64,000 bases of DNA from Anniella stebbinsi (GCA_029215795.1 JARDYH010000001.1:356772154-356836153); one strand, 5' to 3'; shown: positions 21,246 through 32,145, counted from the stretch's first letter. Program-made: numbers and translations. Notes: a model not told the origin generated them from the letters alone.

Positions 21246-21417
21246 CCTCAATTCCATCTCAAAGCTCATTCCTGCTCAAATCCGTATCAGATTGTGAGCT
21301 TTTTTTTTTTTCTTTTCGCATGAGAATCCATGTGTATTTTCATGCTTATTTTGCCAGGTGTAAGCATCAATTGTGCACTGTGATGCCTGGTTATGTGATA
21401 TAATGTATTTTATGGGT
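21246..21417. other. Unassigned sequence
   Basis: Short gap with a T homopolymer near 21300; nothing recognised. Confidence 0.3.
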
Positions 21418-21418
21418 T

Positions 21419-21475
<57 letters not shown>
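21418..21475. repeat. (GT)n(AT)n compound microsatellite
   Basis: A GT run followed directly by an AT run. Confidence 0.97.
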
Positions 21476-21600
21476 GGTAATGTTGTCAAGGTCAATTATA
21501 CAGAGTGAATATAGTGAGTTAAGTAACGTGGGAGTGTGGGGAGAGTGAATGAAATGTTGGTGTGCTGGTGATTGATTGAAGGAGAGCGTAAGGTGACAGA

Positions 21601-21801
21601 GGCCAAATCTACACCAAGCAGGATATAGTGGTATGAAAGGGGTATATAAAAGACAGGAGCCACACCAAGCAGGATATAGCAGTATGTGGTCTGTGTCAAT
21701 GGGCCCCAACAGTTGTCAGTGCACTTCAATACTGCTATAAAGCAGTAGTGTGGCTCCTGCCTTTTATATACTGCTATATCCTGCTTGGTGTAGATCTGGC
21801 C
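21601..21801. mobile_element. Palindromic MITE with GGCC termini, copy 2
   Basis: Ends GGCCAAATCTACACCAAGCA and GCTTGGTGTAGATCTGGCC. Both sides carry AGA (21598-21600, 21802-21804). Internally ACACCAAGCAGGATATAGCA recurs, giving a partial duplication of the left terminus. Confidence 0.75.
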
Positions 21802-22618
21802 AGAGTTTTAAAAAAGAGGAGACTATAGTCAGGGAAGTTAGTGTCAGGAAGTGCAGGGATGGGCTGTTTATTTTGGGGTTAGAGATTGAGGGAGGAGTTG
21901 AGAATAGGCTAGGCATTATAAAAAGGAAACAATTTCAGTGTTTATTTTTGAACACACACAAATACATCTTACCTACTGTTTAAAAGTGTTAATAGAAAAA
22001 CCATTTATTTTTGTTCATCAATCTACTTGTTGCAGTATCATTCAAGATAGTCTCAAAATGAGACAAAAGGTATATGATTGGGAATATGGTCATAGAATGG
22101 TAGGAAAAGCTTATTTCCTTGAACTGGGCTTTAAGTGTATGAGAGCTAAGGTTTGAAGCGAAAGAATAAATTTCATCTTATACATGTATTCATAGCCTCT
22201 GGGAAGGGATATCGGGAGGTATATGACATGCACGCCTTTGAAATGTATGCATTATTCTCCCATTGATTACAGGGTATTTGTGTACATTTTTTTCAAATGT
22301 ACACACTTTTTCATGCACTTTTTTCAAGTGTACACATGCTGTTGAACACTTTTTTTTGTTTCCACAAATCACATGGCAAGCATGGAAATATAAGACCATT
22401 GACCACAGATTGCATCCAAGTCCATCTTTGATCCGGAAAGTGTGAACTGGGTAACTCCTGGGGGGAAACGTACTGAGACTAATTTCACATACACCCTTAC
22501 CCATACCTAAGGCCAGCCCTGTGAACACTGAGACAGTATGGGGTGTATGAATAGTGGACTATGACTAGGGGACCACATGAGAAGAGCTTGCTAAATCTGT
22601 AAGACGAAGCCAGTCACT
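21802..22618. other. Unassigned sequence
   Basis: At 22275-22350 a short unit (TTTTTCAAATGTACACA, TTTTTTCAAGTGTACACATG) is repeated. No gene recognised. Confidence 0.35.
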
Positions 22619-22749
22619 GGCTGCATTCAGACAACACGATAGTCGATGGTGGGGTAATAATCAACTTTACAGTTGTTCATCTAGGGGGTACTCCCCACAC
22701 AACATGGTAATAAATAATCAACTGTGGTGTGGATTAGGATCAGCGCTGA

Positions 22750-22794
<45 letters not shown>

Positions 22795-23031
22795 TACATT
22801 TATATACCGCCCCATAGGCGAAGCTCTCTGGGCGGTTTACAAAAATTAAAAGACTGAACACTAAAAAGACAATATACAAAATTTAAAACCATAAACATAA
22901 AACAACTGACATTTAAAACATTTTAAACTGTTAAGCCTGGCCACACTGTCAATCATAACCTCAACTTCAGCTGTTAAAATGCCTGGGAGAAAAGTTTTGA
23001 CAGTTGCTTATTGTGTCATCTGAATTCAGCC
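22619..23031. mobile_element. Palindromic MITE, split by an L2-type tail
   Basis: Ends GGCTGCATTCAGACAACACG and TTGTGTCATCTGAATTCAGCC form imperfect terminal inverted repeats. From about 22748 to 22995 the interior is replaced by an L2-type 3' tail on the minus strand. No clear target-site duplication. Confidence 0.7.
22748..22995 (-). mobile_element. L2-type LINE 3' end with (ATT)n tail
   Basis: ATT repeat (22750-22792), then TTTATATACCGCCCCATAGG, GAAGCTCTCTGGGCGGTTTA and AAAATTAAAAGACTG. Closely similar to the copy at 56831-56990. Confidence 0.85.
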
Positions 23032-23269
23032 TCTGAGTACTTTTGCCTGGTCACCGTTTGCACCTTTTTGACCTGTCTTCGCAACCATTAAACCTGGGCA
23101 CTAGCATTTAAAGCAAAATGACAACTTGGGAGTCTCATGCCCGGTTTGCATATTCACCCCCTAATGAGGGAACATGTACATTTGAATTCCCTTCTGTCTT
23201 TTTTGGCATGTTGGAGAAAGGACCTGGACAGGGTTCTACCTCACCCAGCTCCTATTCAGCTGAGGATGA

Positions 23270-23360
23270 GATACAAGGAGAGTCCTGCTGGATCAGACCA
23301 ACGGTTCATCTGGTCCGCCTTACTGTTTCCCACTGCGGCCAATCAAATGTCATGAATAAA
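23270..23360 (-). mobile_element. CR1 LINE 3' UTR fragment
   Basis: AGAGTCCTGCTGGATCAGAC and CAACGGTTCATCTGGTCCGC resemble the start of the minus-strand CR1 3' UTR at 12558. Confidence 0.65.
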
Positions 23361-23369
23361 ACAAGTTTG

Positions 23370-23606
23370 AGAGCCAGTGTGATGTAGCGTCTACAGTGTT
23401 GGATTGGGAGTCAAGAGATCTGGGTTCTAGTCCCCACTCGGCCGTGGCAACCCACTAGGTGACTTTGGGCCAGTCACAGACTCTCAGCCCAACCTACCTC
23501 ACAGGGTTGTTGTTGTGAGGATAAAATGGAGAGGAGGATTATGTACGCCACCTTGGGTTCCTTGGAGGAAAAAAGGCAGGATACAAATGTAATAAATAAA
23601 TAAGTC
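23370..23606 (+). mobile_element. CORE/MIR-like SINE, near complete
   Basis: Starts GAGAGCCAGTGTGATGTAG, B-box-like GGGTTCTAGTCCCCACTC, then GTGACTTTGGGCCAGTCACA, CTCACAGGGTTGTTG, GTGAGGATAAAATGGAGAGG, CACCTTGGGTTCC and an AATAAATAAATAA tail. The best reference copy for this family in the window. Confidence 0.88.
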
Positions 23607-23609
23607 ACA

Positions 23610-24005
23610 AATTTGGGAATCACCTTTCTGCCCTAAAGGGCCCCTGAGTCAACATACATCTTTAAAAACCATCTCATAATTAAAACAACATTAAGAACAG
23701 CACAAACCATCAGGAGAGCAGAATCAAGCTATTGAGAACCCATCAAAAGCCATCCTGAACAATCAGTTTTTACATCCACTTAAAGCTAGGCAAAGATGAG
23801 GCCAATCTGACCTCCTTAGTGAGGGAGTTTCAGAATTGGTGTGCTGCCACAGAAAAGGCCCTGTCCCATGTCCCCACCAATCTAACCTCTCCCAGTGGTG
23901 GGAGTCTGAAGAAGAAGGATTAGTTGAGGCAGGTTCATTCAGGAAGAGGTAGGTTCATACTGGAGGAGACAGAAGTCTTTGCGAAGTTCAGAAGCACAAC
24001 TTAAA
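23610..24005 (-). mobile_element. L2-type LINE 3' end, degenerate
   Basis: Minus-strand blocks comparable with L2-type C-termini (DRAFSVAAHQF in the reverse frame around 23840-23870), then an A-rich 3' UTR with ATCTCATAATTAAAACAACA toward 23610. Confidence 0.6.
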
Positions 24006-24820
24006 GGCAATAGCCTTCTCCAACTATTGCTTCCCAGCAACTGTTACTGATCAGCACACTACCTCTGAACCTAGAATCTGACTTTATTCCCTCAATTTCA
24101 GCATATAAAGCTGGTTTATGCTGAAGCAGATTGTTGGTCTGCATTGTCCAATACTGTCTATTCCAACTGATAGTAGCTCTTCATGTACTCATCCAGAAAT
24201 CTTCCCTCATTCTGCAACCCAAGATCTTGTTTTATTGGGAGATGTCAGGGAATGAGCCTGGCACCTTTTGCGTACAAGGGCATCACTGAACAAAAAGGCA
24301 TTCAGTTCTTCAGTGGATATCATTTGGAAATTTACTGGTAGAAGAACGTTACGGCTGCAGTTAAGGAATTCATCTGCAAAAAGAGAAGTGATTCCTTTGT
24401 TTTTTTTAAACACTGTTTATTGCTTTACTTTCCATTGCTATGGCTACTATTAAGCATTGGCAATATTTGTATGTAAAGTGAAGGAAATAGCCATTGAAAA
24501 GAAATGTCACTGAAAATAGGAAATATTTTATTGTGGAAGAGCAATTCGTGTTTAATTTTTTTTAAAAAAGTGCTAAAAGAAATGGAAATCACCTCTGAAC
24601 AACATTCTCCGTGTCTGATCTGTGGCAAGACAAGGAGAAATTTGCACAATATTAGACCATGAAATAAGGACTGGGTGATACATTAATCATCCAATATAAT
24701 AAATGAGCCATCTTAATTTGACTGGGTTTGATGCGGATGTAATCCGATGGTCGTTCTATGTTGCTTGATTATAATTTCTAAATATCCAATTTGCTGAATT
24801 AAACACATACACAGTCGGTG
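24006..24820. other. Unassigned sequence
   Basis: No known gene or repeat. Only short open frames without recognisable motifs. Confidence 0.35.
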
Positions 24821-25036
24821 AACATGCTGGTTAGAGTGTTATACTGGGACTTGGAAAATTTGGGTTCTAATCCCCACTCAGTCATAAAGCTCACTGGGTG
24901 ACTTTGAACCAATCATTGAATTTCAGCCTAACCTACCTCACAGGGTTGTTGTGAAGATAAAATGGAGAGGAGGAAGATCATATACACTGCCTTGAGCTTC
25001 TTGGAGAAAAGTCAGGATATAAATAGAATAAATAAA
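24821..25036 (+). mobile_element. CORE/MIR-like SINE
   Basis: TGGTTAGAGTGTTATACTGG, GGTTCTAATCCCCACTCAG, AAGCTCACTGGGTGACTTTG, CTACCTCACAGGGTTGTTG, AGATAAAATGGAGAGGAGGA and an AATAAATAAAT tail. Confidence 0.87.
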
Positions 25037-25170
25037 TACTTATGAAGGTCAGAATCTCCACTTTTCTTATAATCATCCATCAGTGGAGGAGTCTTTTCCT
25101 TTTTTTTAACCCCCCCCCCCTTCCCGGTGTGTGTGTAAAATTTCAGGATGAATAAAAGTGGGTGGAAGTT

Positions 25171-25172
<2 letters not shown>

Positions 25173-25209
<37 letters not shown>
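25173..25209. repeat. (CA)n microsatellite
   Basis: About 18 uninterrupted AC dinucleotides. Confidence 0.97.
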
Positions 25210-25210
<1 letters not shown>

Positions 25211-25481
25211 CCCCAGAGCACCTCTCCTTATCTGAATTGGGACTGCACACGCTTAATCTGAAGTAAATAAAACAATCACGCATTGCTCAGCTCTGCATGA
25301 TTTCAAGAACATTTAATTTTGCCCTTTCAGGATGGCTAAAGTGTAATTTTGGCCTAAATGGATTTGGAAGTATTAATTGCCAAAAAAGATTGGGTGCTTG
25401 GATTAAAAGTAGAAGTTACTAATTTACACTGAAATCCCTAATTATCTTAACTCTGGAGGAAATGCCTGGAAATCAGTGCAG
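25210..25481. other. Low-repeat AT-rich block, candidate conserved non-coding element
   Basis: No repeat family recognised between the CA repeat and the CR1. TAATT cores (homeodomain-like) occur several times: TTTAATTTTGC, TATTAATTGCC, CTAATTATC. Conservation cannot be judged without alignment. Confidence 0.3.
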
Positions 25482-25885
25482 AATCACAGAATAGTAAAGT
25501 TAGAAAGGGCCTATAAGTCCATCGAGTCCAACTCCCTGCTCAATGCGGGAATTCACAAAGCATCCCTGACAGATGGTTGTCCAGCTGCCTCTTGAATGCC
25601 TCTAATGTGGGAGAGCCCATGGCCTCCCTAGGTCATTGGTTCCATCGTCATATTGCTCTAACAGTCAGGAAGCTTTTCCTGATGTCCAGCCGGAATCTGG
25701 CTTCCTGTAACTTGAGCCCATTATTCCACGCCCTGCACTCTTGGATGATCGAGAAGAGATCCTGGCCCTCCTCTGTGAGACAACCTTTCACGTATTTGAA
25801 GAGTGCTATCATGTCTCCCTTCAATCTTCATTCTCCAGGCTAAACATGCCCAGTTCTTTCAGTCTCTTCTCATAGGGCTTTGTAA
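25482..25885 (-). mobile_element. CR1 LINE 3' end, minus strand
   Basis: Starts GAATCACAGAATAGTAAAG (complement of the CR1 end), then GAGTCCAACTCCCTGCTCAA, CATCCCTGACAGATGG, AGGAAGCTTTTCCTGATGTC and TAAACATGCCCAGTTCTTTC. Same subfamily as 8625-11829. Confidence 0.93.
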
Positions 25886-26859
25886 GGAGCATATGGGATT
25901 GACCTCTTAGGTTACCATGCCTCTCTCTGAAGTGGATTCAAATCTGCACAAACAGCATGTGATATTGTCCCTTAATGGACTGTGCAACTTTAGACTGAAG
26001 AGAGAGTATTGCACATTTGAGAGTATTGCACAACAGCCTCTTCCCCTGAAAAACGTGTATGCTAACTGCCTTGCTAACTTTCTAACATTCCATGTGCTCT
26101 CTTTTAACATGGGGTGGTGACCCCACCCTTACCTTGCTATTTCTGCAAGATTGCATCAACCTTCAAGTCCAAAGAGATCAAGTGGTGCTATAGCCTATGC
26201 AGGTTTTCCTCTGCAGTCTCCCTGAAGGCAGAGACCTGCTCAACATACACACTTTGCTTGCAGAAATAACATATTTACCCGTCTCCGGGTTCCTATTTGC
26301 CAAAACTCGGGTTTGGTCACTGTTTTTGAAAGTCAGCCCTTAGCCCTGGAACATGTTAAAGAAACGATAAAGAAAAGACAGCCTCTGTACATGTGCCGAG
26401 TGACTTCTTGTCACCACGTAGAAGCTACAGTTCAACCTGAACATCTGTTAGTGGGAAATCAGGCTTCCAGGAAGACCATCACTTCGTATTTATAAAGAGC
26501 CACATTTTTTTTAAAAAAACACTTTTACAAAGAAACTCAACACTTCCATTATTGCCGCTGCTATGCGTGCCACATTTCGCTGCTCCTGAAGCAATTAAAT
26601 TCTCCATGTCTATTTTTTGCACCAAGACCTATGCCACGTTACAACAATCTTTTATTTCCTGGAGGTTACACTAGCCAGAAACTGTCAGTTCCTGAGCATT
26701 CTGCACTCCCCAATCCTCTATTTTTAAAAAAAATTACTTTGCCAGTTGCTCAACAGCTCTGGTCCCATCAGCGCACAGCACCCTCCTGGAATAATGGAAG
26801 CATCTTACAGCTGACCTCGGTCTGGACATCACATTGTGTATCTTAAATAACTAGTCTTT
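25886..26859. other. Unassigned sequence
   Basis: No known gene. Neither strand shows a recognisable repeat, apart from short A/T homopolymers near 26508 and 26730. Confidence 0.35.
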
Positions 26860-27292
26860 CAGTCCTTCCTCCTGCTTCATCTACTACATGGCTCAGGACC
26901 GCAATACCTGAAGAAACGCCTCTCTCAACCTGAACACTACGATCAACATCTGGACCCCCTCTGAGTGCAACCTCCGAGGGAGGCTCGGAGGGTGGTAACA
27001 AGGGAGAGGGCCATTTCGGTGGTGGCCCCTCAACTGTGGAATGAGCTCCCCACTCAGGCCTACCTGGCGCCAACACTGTCATCTTTTCAGTGCCAGGTTA
27101 AGACTGTCCTCTACTCCTAGGCATTTAATGGCATATGATGGGACATTTATTCCATCCATCTAATAGGTCTAGTATTCCGTTGAAACTAGTTTTAGCTGTC
27201 TAAATTTTGTATATTTATGTTTTTATGCTGCATTTTATTATCGTGTGAATTGTAAGCCGCCCAGAGAGTTTTGGCTATTTGGCAGTATAGAA

Positions 27293-27333
<41 letters not shown>
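26860..27333 (+). mobile_element. L2-type LINE C-terminus, 3' UTR and (TAA)n tail
   Basis: A plus frame reads RERAISVVAPQLWNELPTQA then YLAPTLSSFQCQVKTVLYS and a stop at about 27118, the end of a LINE ORF2. The 3' UTR ends GCCGCCCAGAGAGTTTTGGC and GGCAGTATAG, followed by TAA repeats (27296-27333). Confidence 0.88.
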
Positions 27334-27335
<2 letters not shown>

Positions 27336-27666
27336 TGCAATTAACCAGACATGTAGAAAAGGGAGAGGAAAAAGAGAGAAAAATATATACCACTGGCTAT
27401 GGAAGTTAAAGAACTATGGCAATGGGAAGGAACTACACTTATTCTGTTACTCACATGAGTCACCAGCATCACATCAACATTTTTTTAAACAGAAAACCTT
27501 CAGAAACTGGGCCTACCAAAATACATCCGCACCAACATCCAGAAAACAGTCACAGTTAAAACATGCTCAATGGTCAGGAAATTCCTGAATCTGTAAAAGA
27601 CAGCATGACTTGGCAAAGCCCGTCATGTTCATCTAGAAAAACTGCCACGAACGAGAAAAGAGAGAT
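27334..27666. other. Unassigned sequence
   Basis: No recognised feature. Confidence 0.3.
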
Positions 27667-27667
27667 G

Positions 27668-27730
<63 letters not shown>
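27667..27730. repeat. (AAT)n(AGT)n two-phase microsatellite
   Basis: A run of about 12 AAT units changes abruptly into about 10 AGT units. Confidence 0.95.
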
Positions 27731-27814
27731 TTGCTCCTCAGCCTAACTAACTTAATTTTTACTGACTTTAATTAATTTCCCTTGGACCTTGCTGTTTATA
27801 CTGCCCCCTTACAG

Positions 27815-27935
27815 TACAGGATAACACTTTGTTCATCTCATGAAGTGGACTCTAGTCCACAAAAGCTTATGCCGTAACGAACGTGTTAGTCTTTTAAGGG
27901 ACCACAAGGCTTTGTGTTGTTTTCGCTACAACACA
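27815..27935 (-). repeat. Unnamed dispersed repeat (plus-strand partner at 62.27-62.64 kb)
   Basis: GAAGTGGACTCTAGTCCACA, AAAGCTTATGCCG, GTGTTAGTCTTTTAAGGGAC and CCACAAGGCTTTGTGTTG are the reverse order of CTTGTAGCACCTTGAGGACT and surrounding blocks at 62520. Family known to be common in amniotes, but I cannot name it with confidence. Confidence 0.65.
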
Positions 27936-28557
27936 ATAGCTTCGATCCCTGCACACTTCCCACTCCAGTTCTGCGGTCCGGGATTTTGAATCTCCTGGTG
28001 ATTGACATTCAGCCGCAAAGAATTCTTAACGTGCCCTAAAACCATTAGTTATCTTTCAGTCGCATGGATGGGCAGCTGCACTTCCCCAGTTATTTTATTT
28101 CTGCACAGCAATTTTCTGGAGATACCTAGATATTTAAGCCTCACTGGTTCTGCGGATGGCGTTATCTTTTCCCGGCCTCGGCCAGTCTCCCCAGTTCCCT
28201 CGAGGAAGCCTTTCTCTGTGGAATTGGAGAGCGACGTTAATCCATTTCAGCACAAACCTGGTTCTCTGCCATATATCTGGTTCTCTGTTCTTTTTCTGGA
28301 ATGGCATAAAGTACAATCCGTGCTGCCACCCTTGTGCCACAACCCCCCCCCCTTCTGCATGCAGTGTGAGCATACAGGGAGGGATGGTCTGATTTTTTCA
28401 GCCTAGACACTGATTCATTCAGACATCTGTTGTGACATTCTTCACCTTTTTTCCAGCCAGAGCTGCTTGTCCTTCTAATTCTGGGGATCTCTACACCAGC
28501 TTTTTCTTAAGGGATAGGGCCCACTGCAAACAGATGGTGTAGACAACATTGCATTGA
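27936..28557. other. Unassigned sequence
   Basis: No recognised repeat or exon; a 134-codon frame at 28002-28406 has no known motif. Confidence 0.35.
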
Positions 28558-28920
28558 GATCATAAGAAGAGCCATGCTGGATCAGACCAAGGGTCCATCT
28601 AGTCCAGCTGAGCAGCAACTCCCAAGCAGGACACAGGTACAACAGTACCCTCCACGTTCCCCAGCAACTGGTGTACATAAGCTAACTGCCTCTCATACTG
28701 GAGGTAGCACATAGCCATCAGAACTAGTAGCCATTGATAGCCTTCTCCAGGAATTTAGCCAATCCCCTTTTACAGCCATCCAAATTAGTGGCCATCACTA
28801 CACCTTGTGGTAACAAATTACATAGCTTAACTATGCACTGTGTGAAGAGGTGCTTCATGTTATCCGTCCTGAATCTCCCACCAATCAACTTCATGGGATG
28901 ACTCTGGGTTCTAGTATTAT

Positions 28921-28972
<52 letters not shown>

Positions 28973-28975
28973 TCA
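28558..28975 (-). mobile_element. CR1 LINE (second subfamily), minus strand
   Basis: GATCATAAGAAGAGCCATGC, GGTCCATCTAGTCCAGC, CCATCCAAATTAGTGGCCAT, CTGAATCTCCCACCAATCAA and GGGTTCTAGTATTATGAGAG. It ends in a GA microsatellite grown from the purine-rich part of the ORF. Confidence 0.92.
28921..28970. repeat. (GA)n microsatellite
   Basis: About 22 GA units at the edge of the CR1 fragment, where related copies show only GAGAGAGGGAGAAAAATG. Confidence 0.95.
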
Positions 28976-29029
28976 GGATGTAGCCCTCATCTGGTCTGCT
29001 TCTAGTCAATATCATAATATCATATTCCC

Positions 29030-29995
29030 CTTATACAAATCTATGGTGCAACCACACTTGGAATACTGTGTATATTTCTGGTCACCGCACCTAAAAAAGG
29101 ATATTGTAGGGTTGGAAGAAGTGCAGAAAAAGGCAACTAAAATGATCAAGGGGTTGGAGCAACTCCCTTTGAGGAAAGATTACAACATCTGGGACTGTTT
29201 AGCTTAGATAACAGGTGAGGAAAGGGAGACATGATAGAAATGTGCAAAATTATGCACGGGGCGGAGAAAGTGGATAGGAAGACATTTTTCTCTCAGGGTG
29301 CATTTGCATGATCACTGCAGCAATGGTGGTGTGGAGCCATGCTGCGGTAAGGGTTACTGAAAGAACAAGCCATCCTCCAGACACATGCCTGCACAACCAA
29401 GCTGGTGAGCATGGTTCATTCACTGTTCCCGAGACACACTCCTGCCAGAGTCCTCCAGGCCTGGCAGCCTCACATTCCAGTGTCCTCCGTAGCGGAAAAG
29501 GGTTACTGGTGGCCATACCGGCTGTTGCTGGGCAGATCATGGCCATAGAGATCAGTGAGGCAGAGCGGTGGTGGTGTTTTCGGCTGCTCTACGTTCGCAT
29601 CCCTCATGGGTGGGGAGAATGCTCCCCCATGGAACATGCTAATGCCTGGTGGATCGCTCCCAGAGGTTACCCATCATGACTCGGCATGTTGTGTGAACTC
29701 AGCTTCTGTCTCATCGTACTAAAACCCAGGGTCATCCCATGAATCTGATTGGTGGGAGATTCAGGATAGATAAATGGAAGAACTTCTTCACACAGCGCAT
29801 AGTTTAACTATGGAATTCACTTCCACAAGATGTAGTGATGGCCACCAATTTGGACGTCTTTAAAAAGAGATTGGACACATTCCTGGAGGAGAAGGCTGTC
29901 AATGGCTACTAGTCTTGATGGCTGTATGCTACCTCCAGTATCAGAGGCATTACCTATGTGCACGAGTTACTGGGGAACATGGGCAGGAGGGTGCT
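29030..29995 (+). mobile_element. CR1 LINE (second subfamily), split by a MITE
   Basis: Left part 29030-29294 covers LEYCVYFW-type coding (CTTGGAATACTGTGTATATT), GTGCAGAAAAAGGCAACTAA, and the FSLE-like block. The right part resumes at about 29704 with CTCATCGTACTAAAACC, GGTCATCCCATGAATCTGAT, CTTCTTCACACAGCGCATAG and the 3' end near 29995. The gap holds a foreign element of about 410 bp. Confidence 0.9.
29295..29703. mobile_element. Palindromic-ended MITE nested in CR1
   Basis: Its limits are set by the CR1 reading on both sides. Ends CAGGGTGCATTTGCATGATC and GTTGTGTGAACTCAGCTTCTG are imperfect inverted repeats of the CTGCATTCAGACAACAC type. Only a weak TCTCT/TCTCA flank match is visible. Confidence 0.7.
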
Positions 29996-30419
29996 TTAGG
30001 TTCAGCACCTTGGATAGCTCCTTTAGAGTTCTGACTCGTTCTGACCAAAACCTAGAATGGATTCAGAGACCCACTGAAATCAGAGCCACCAACCTCCACT
30101 GCTCTAACCTAGTATAAGGTAACAGCCTGCTATGTGATGTTGTGCCTTGTCACTTTGCAAAGAACTTTCCCAGGAGGACAGGAAAGGGTTGATCTGAACA
30201 TTGCGCTGAGTACGATGTTGCACATCACCACTGCTGAAATTAGTACCTGCAGCCCAAGACTGGGGAAGAGTTTGTGTTTTTAGTTGCTTGCTTTAAGATG
30301 GCAGCTGGCCCTTTAAGGAGATCTTCCATGGCGCGATCCACAACACAATTTCCCAAGAGAGGACGAGGAATTGTACTGTGCATCATGCTGTGGACCAATC
30401 TTGTTTGGGCCATAGCATT
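29996..30419. repeat. Dispersed repeat fragment plus unassigned sequence
   Basis: 30000-30105 (GGTTCAGCACCTTGGATAGC, CTTTAGAGTTCTGACTCG, ATCAGAGCCACCAACCTCCA) matches 4955-5040 and, reversed, 7070-7165. The remainder to 30419 is not recognised. Confidence 0.6.
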
Positions 30420-30545
30420 TAATTTATTTATTCAAAACATTTCTTGGCCACCTTCCCAGGCAGAAGCCCTCACAAGGCGGCTTTCAACAATAAAATACAT
30501 AAAAACAGTTTAAAACATTAAAAGCAATGAAAACATACACAATTC
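30420..30545 (-). mobile_element. L2-type LINE 3' tail
   Basis: TTTAATTTATTTATTCAAAA, CCACCTTCCCAGGCAGAAGC and AAAACAGTTTAAAACATTAA. Confidence 0.7.
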
Positions 30546-30720
30546 AGAATAAGTCCCTTTGAACTCAGTTGGGTTTACTTCTGAGTGTAGGATTGCACCA
30601 TATGTTAGTTTGTTGACAGTACAATCCTACGTGTGTCTGTTCAGAAATAAGTCCCCGAATTAAATGGATCTTACTCCTAAGTAAGTGTGTACAGGGTTGC
30701 AGACTAAGTTAGTTAGCTTG
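30546..30720. repeat. Dispersed palindromic repeat (AATCCTATG/AAGTAAGTCC family)
   Basis: AATAAGTCCCTTTGAACTCAG, TTACTTCTGAGTGTAGGATTG, then the inverted ACAATCCTACGTGTG and AAATAAGTCCC. Other copies at 4440-4490, 47425-47490 and 49826-49923. Confidence 0.65.
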
Positions 30721-31024
30721 CAGAAGCGTAGTGTTGGCAGAAGGTGTGGGTATGTGATGGATAATTGGGATGTAGAGGAAGAGTGAAGTCTGGGCCAAGT
30801 ATTAGATTCTCCATATAAATCCACACGGAGAGAAATGCAGAAATGTACAATCCAGGAGATATTCTCCACAGAGCCTGTGGGGATGAACTGGATGCATGTC
30901 AATGCAGCGAAAAGCCCAGTAGGCATGGTTGTAATTATTATTTGTACTGACATTTTGCCATTGGAATTAAAATTATTTGCTATGCTAGAATCGCACAAAT
31001 GCAGAATGTTGCTTGGAAAACTTA

Positions 31025-31395
31025 GAGCATCGTCAGACAAGATTTATGGCACACTTGCAACTGGCCACTCACGGTTCTTCACAGCACATTTTGACGATGC
31101 AGCATTCCTCCCACGCGTCTCCCGCTCCTTCTGCTCTTTTTTCCATCACAAAAAAAGGCCTGGAAAATATGGTGGGTTTTTTTTTGGCGATAACGATACG
31201 TACCACCATTTCCTGCTGTGTGCAGGAGAAGCTGTGTGATAAAAATGCCCACTGAATGGGTCACGTGGTCACTGTTTGCTTCCTCTTTCTTCCCTTTGTG
31301 AGGAAAGAGGAAGTTGCTCGTCCCTATTGTGGGACAGAAGCAGGAGGAAAAGCGACAGTAGGAAACATGATTCTTCCTCCCTTCTGATGAGGCTC
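31025..31395. mobile_element. PIF/Harbinger-like MITE
   Basis: Terminal inverted repeats GAGCATCGTCAGACA and CTTCTGATGAGGCTC match at about 12 of 15 positions. Both flanks are TTA (31022-31024 and 31396-31398), the 3-bp TWA target typical of PIF/Harbinger. Internal GCTGTGTGCAGGAGAAGC also occurs in a relative at 54126-54417. Confidence 0.65.
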
Positions 31396-31398
31396 TTA

Positions 31399-31684
31399 AG
31401 CGCTGGGGTAGATGGATGAGAAGGGAAATGAAACTCGTGGGTGTTGGTAACAATCTGAAGATGCGTACACAGAAACTTATGTTATTTTCATGATGAACGA
31501 GGGACACTTTAAGGCTTCCAGTAGTGATGGGGAATGGTTGTCATACCATCTGGGGTCTGGAGTCCTTAGATTCAGCTATTGCACTAGGATTTCAATCCAT
31601 TTTGAGGCTCCCAAATTCAAGAAAACCATGGTGTTTTTTTCTCCCTCACACCAACCATATCTCCCCAAATGTCACTAAGGACAC
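31399..31684. other. Unassigned sequence
   Basis: No recognised feature. Confidence 0.3.
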
Positions 31685-32145
31685 AATCCTATGCAAGTTT
31701 AGACAGAATGTGGAGAGGGAGACATTTTCCTCCTTCTCTCATAATACTAGAACCTGGGTTCATCCCATGACACTTATTGGTGGGAGGTTCAGGACAGATC
31801 AAAGGAAGGACTTCTTCACACAACGCATAGTTAAACTGTGGAATTCTTTGCCACACGTTGTAGTGTTGGCCACCAATTCGGATGGCTTTAAAAGGGGATT
31901 GGATAAATTCCTGGAGAAGGCCATCAATGGCTCCTAGTCCTGATGGCTATGTGCTGCCTCCAGTATCAGAGGCAGTAACCTATATGAAGCAGTTGCTGGG
32001 GAACATGGGTGGGAGGATGCTATTGCACCCATGTCCTGCTTCTGAGTTCCTGGTCAACAGCTGGTTGGCCATTGTGTGAACAGAATGCTGGACTAGGTGG
32101 ACCCTTGGTCTGATCCAGCATGGCTCTTCTTATGTTCTTAGAAAA
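31685..32145 (+). mobile_element. CR1 LINE (second subfamily), C-terminus and 3' UTR
   Basis: Open frame reads NVERETFSSFSHNTRTWVHP, MTLIGGRFRTDQRKDFFTQR, IVKLWNSLPHVVVLATNSDG and FKRGLDKFLEKAINGS, the well-preserved ORF2 C-terminus. The 3' UTR follows with CCTCCAGTATCAGAGGCAG and ends GATCCAGCATGGCTCTTC. Confidence 0.94.
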
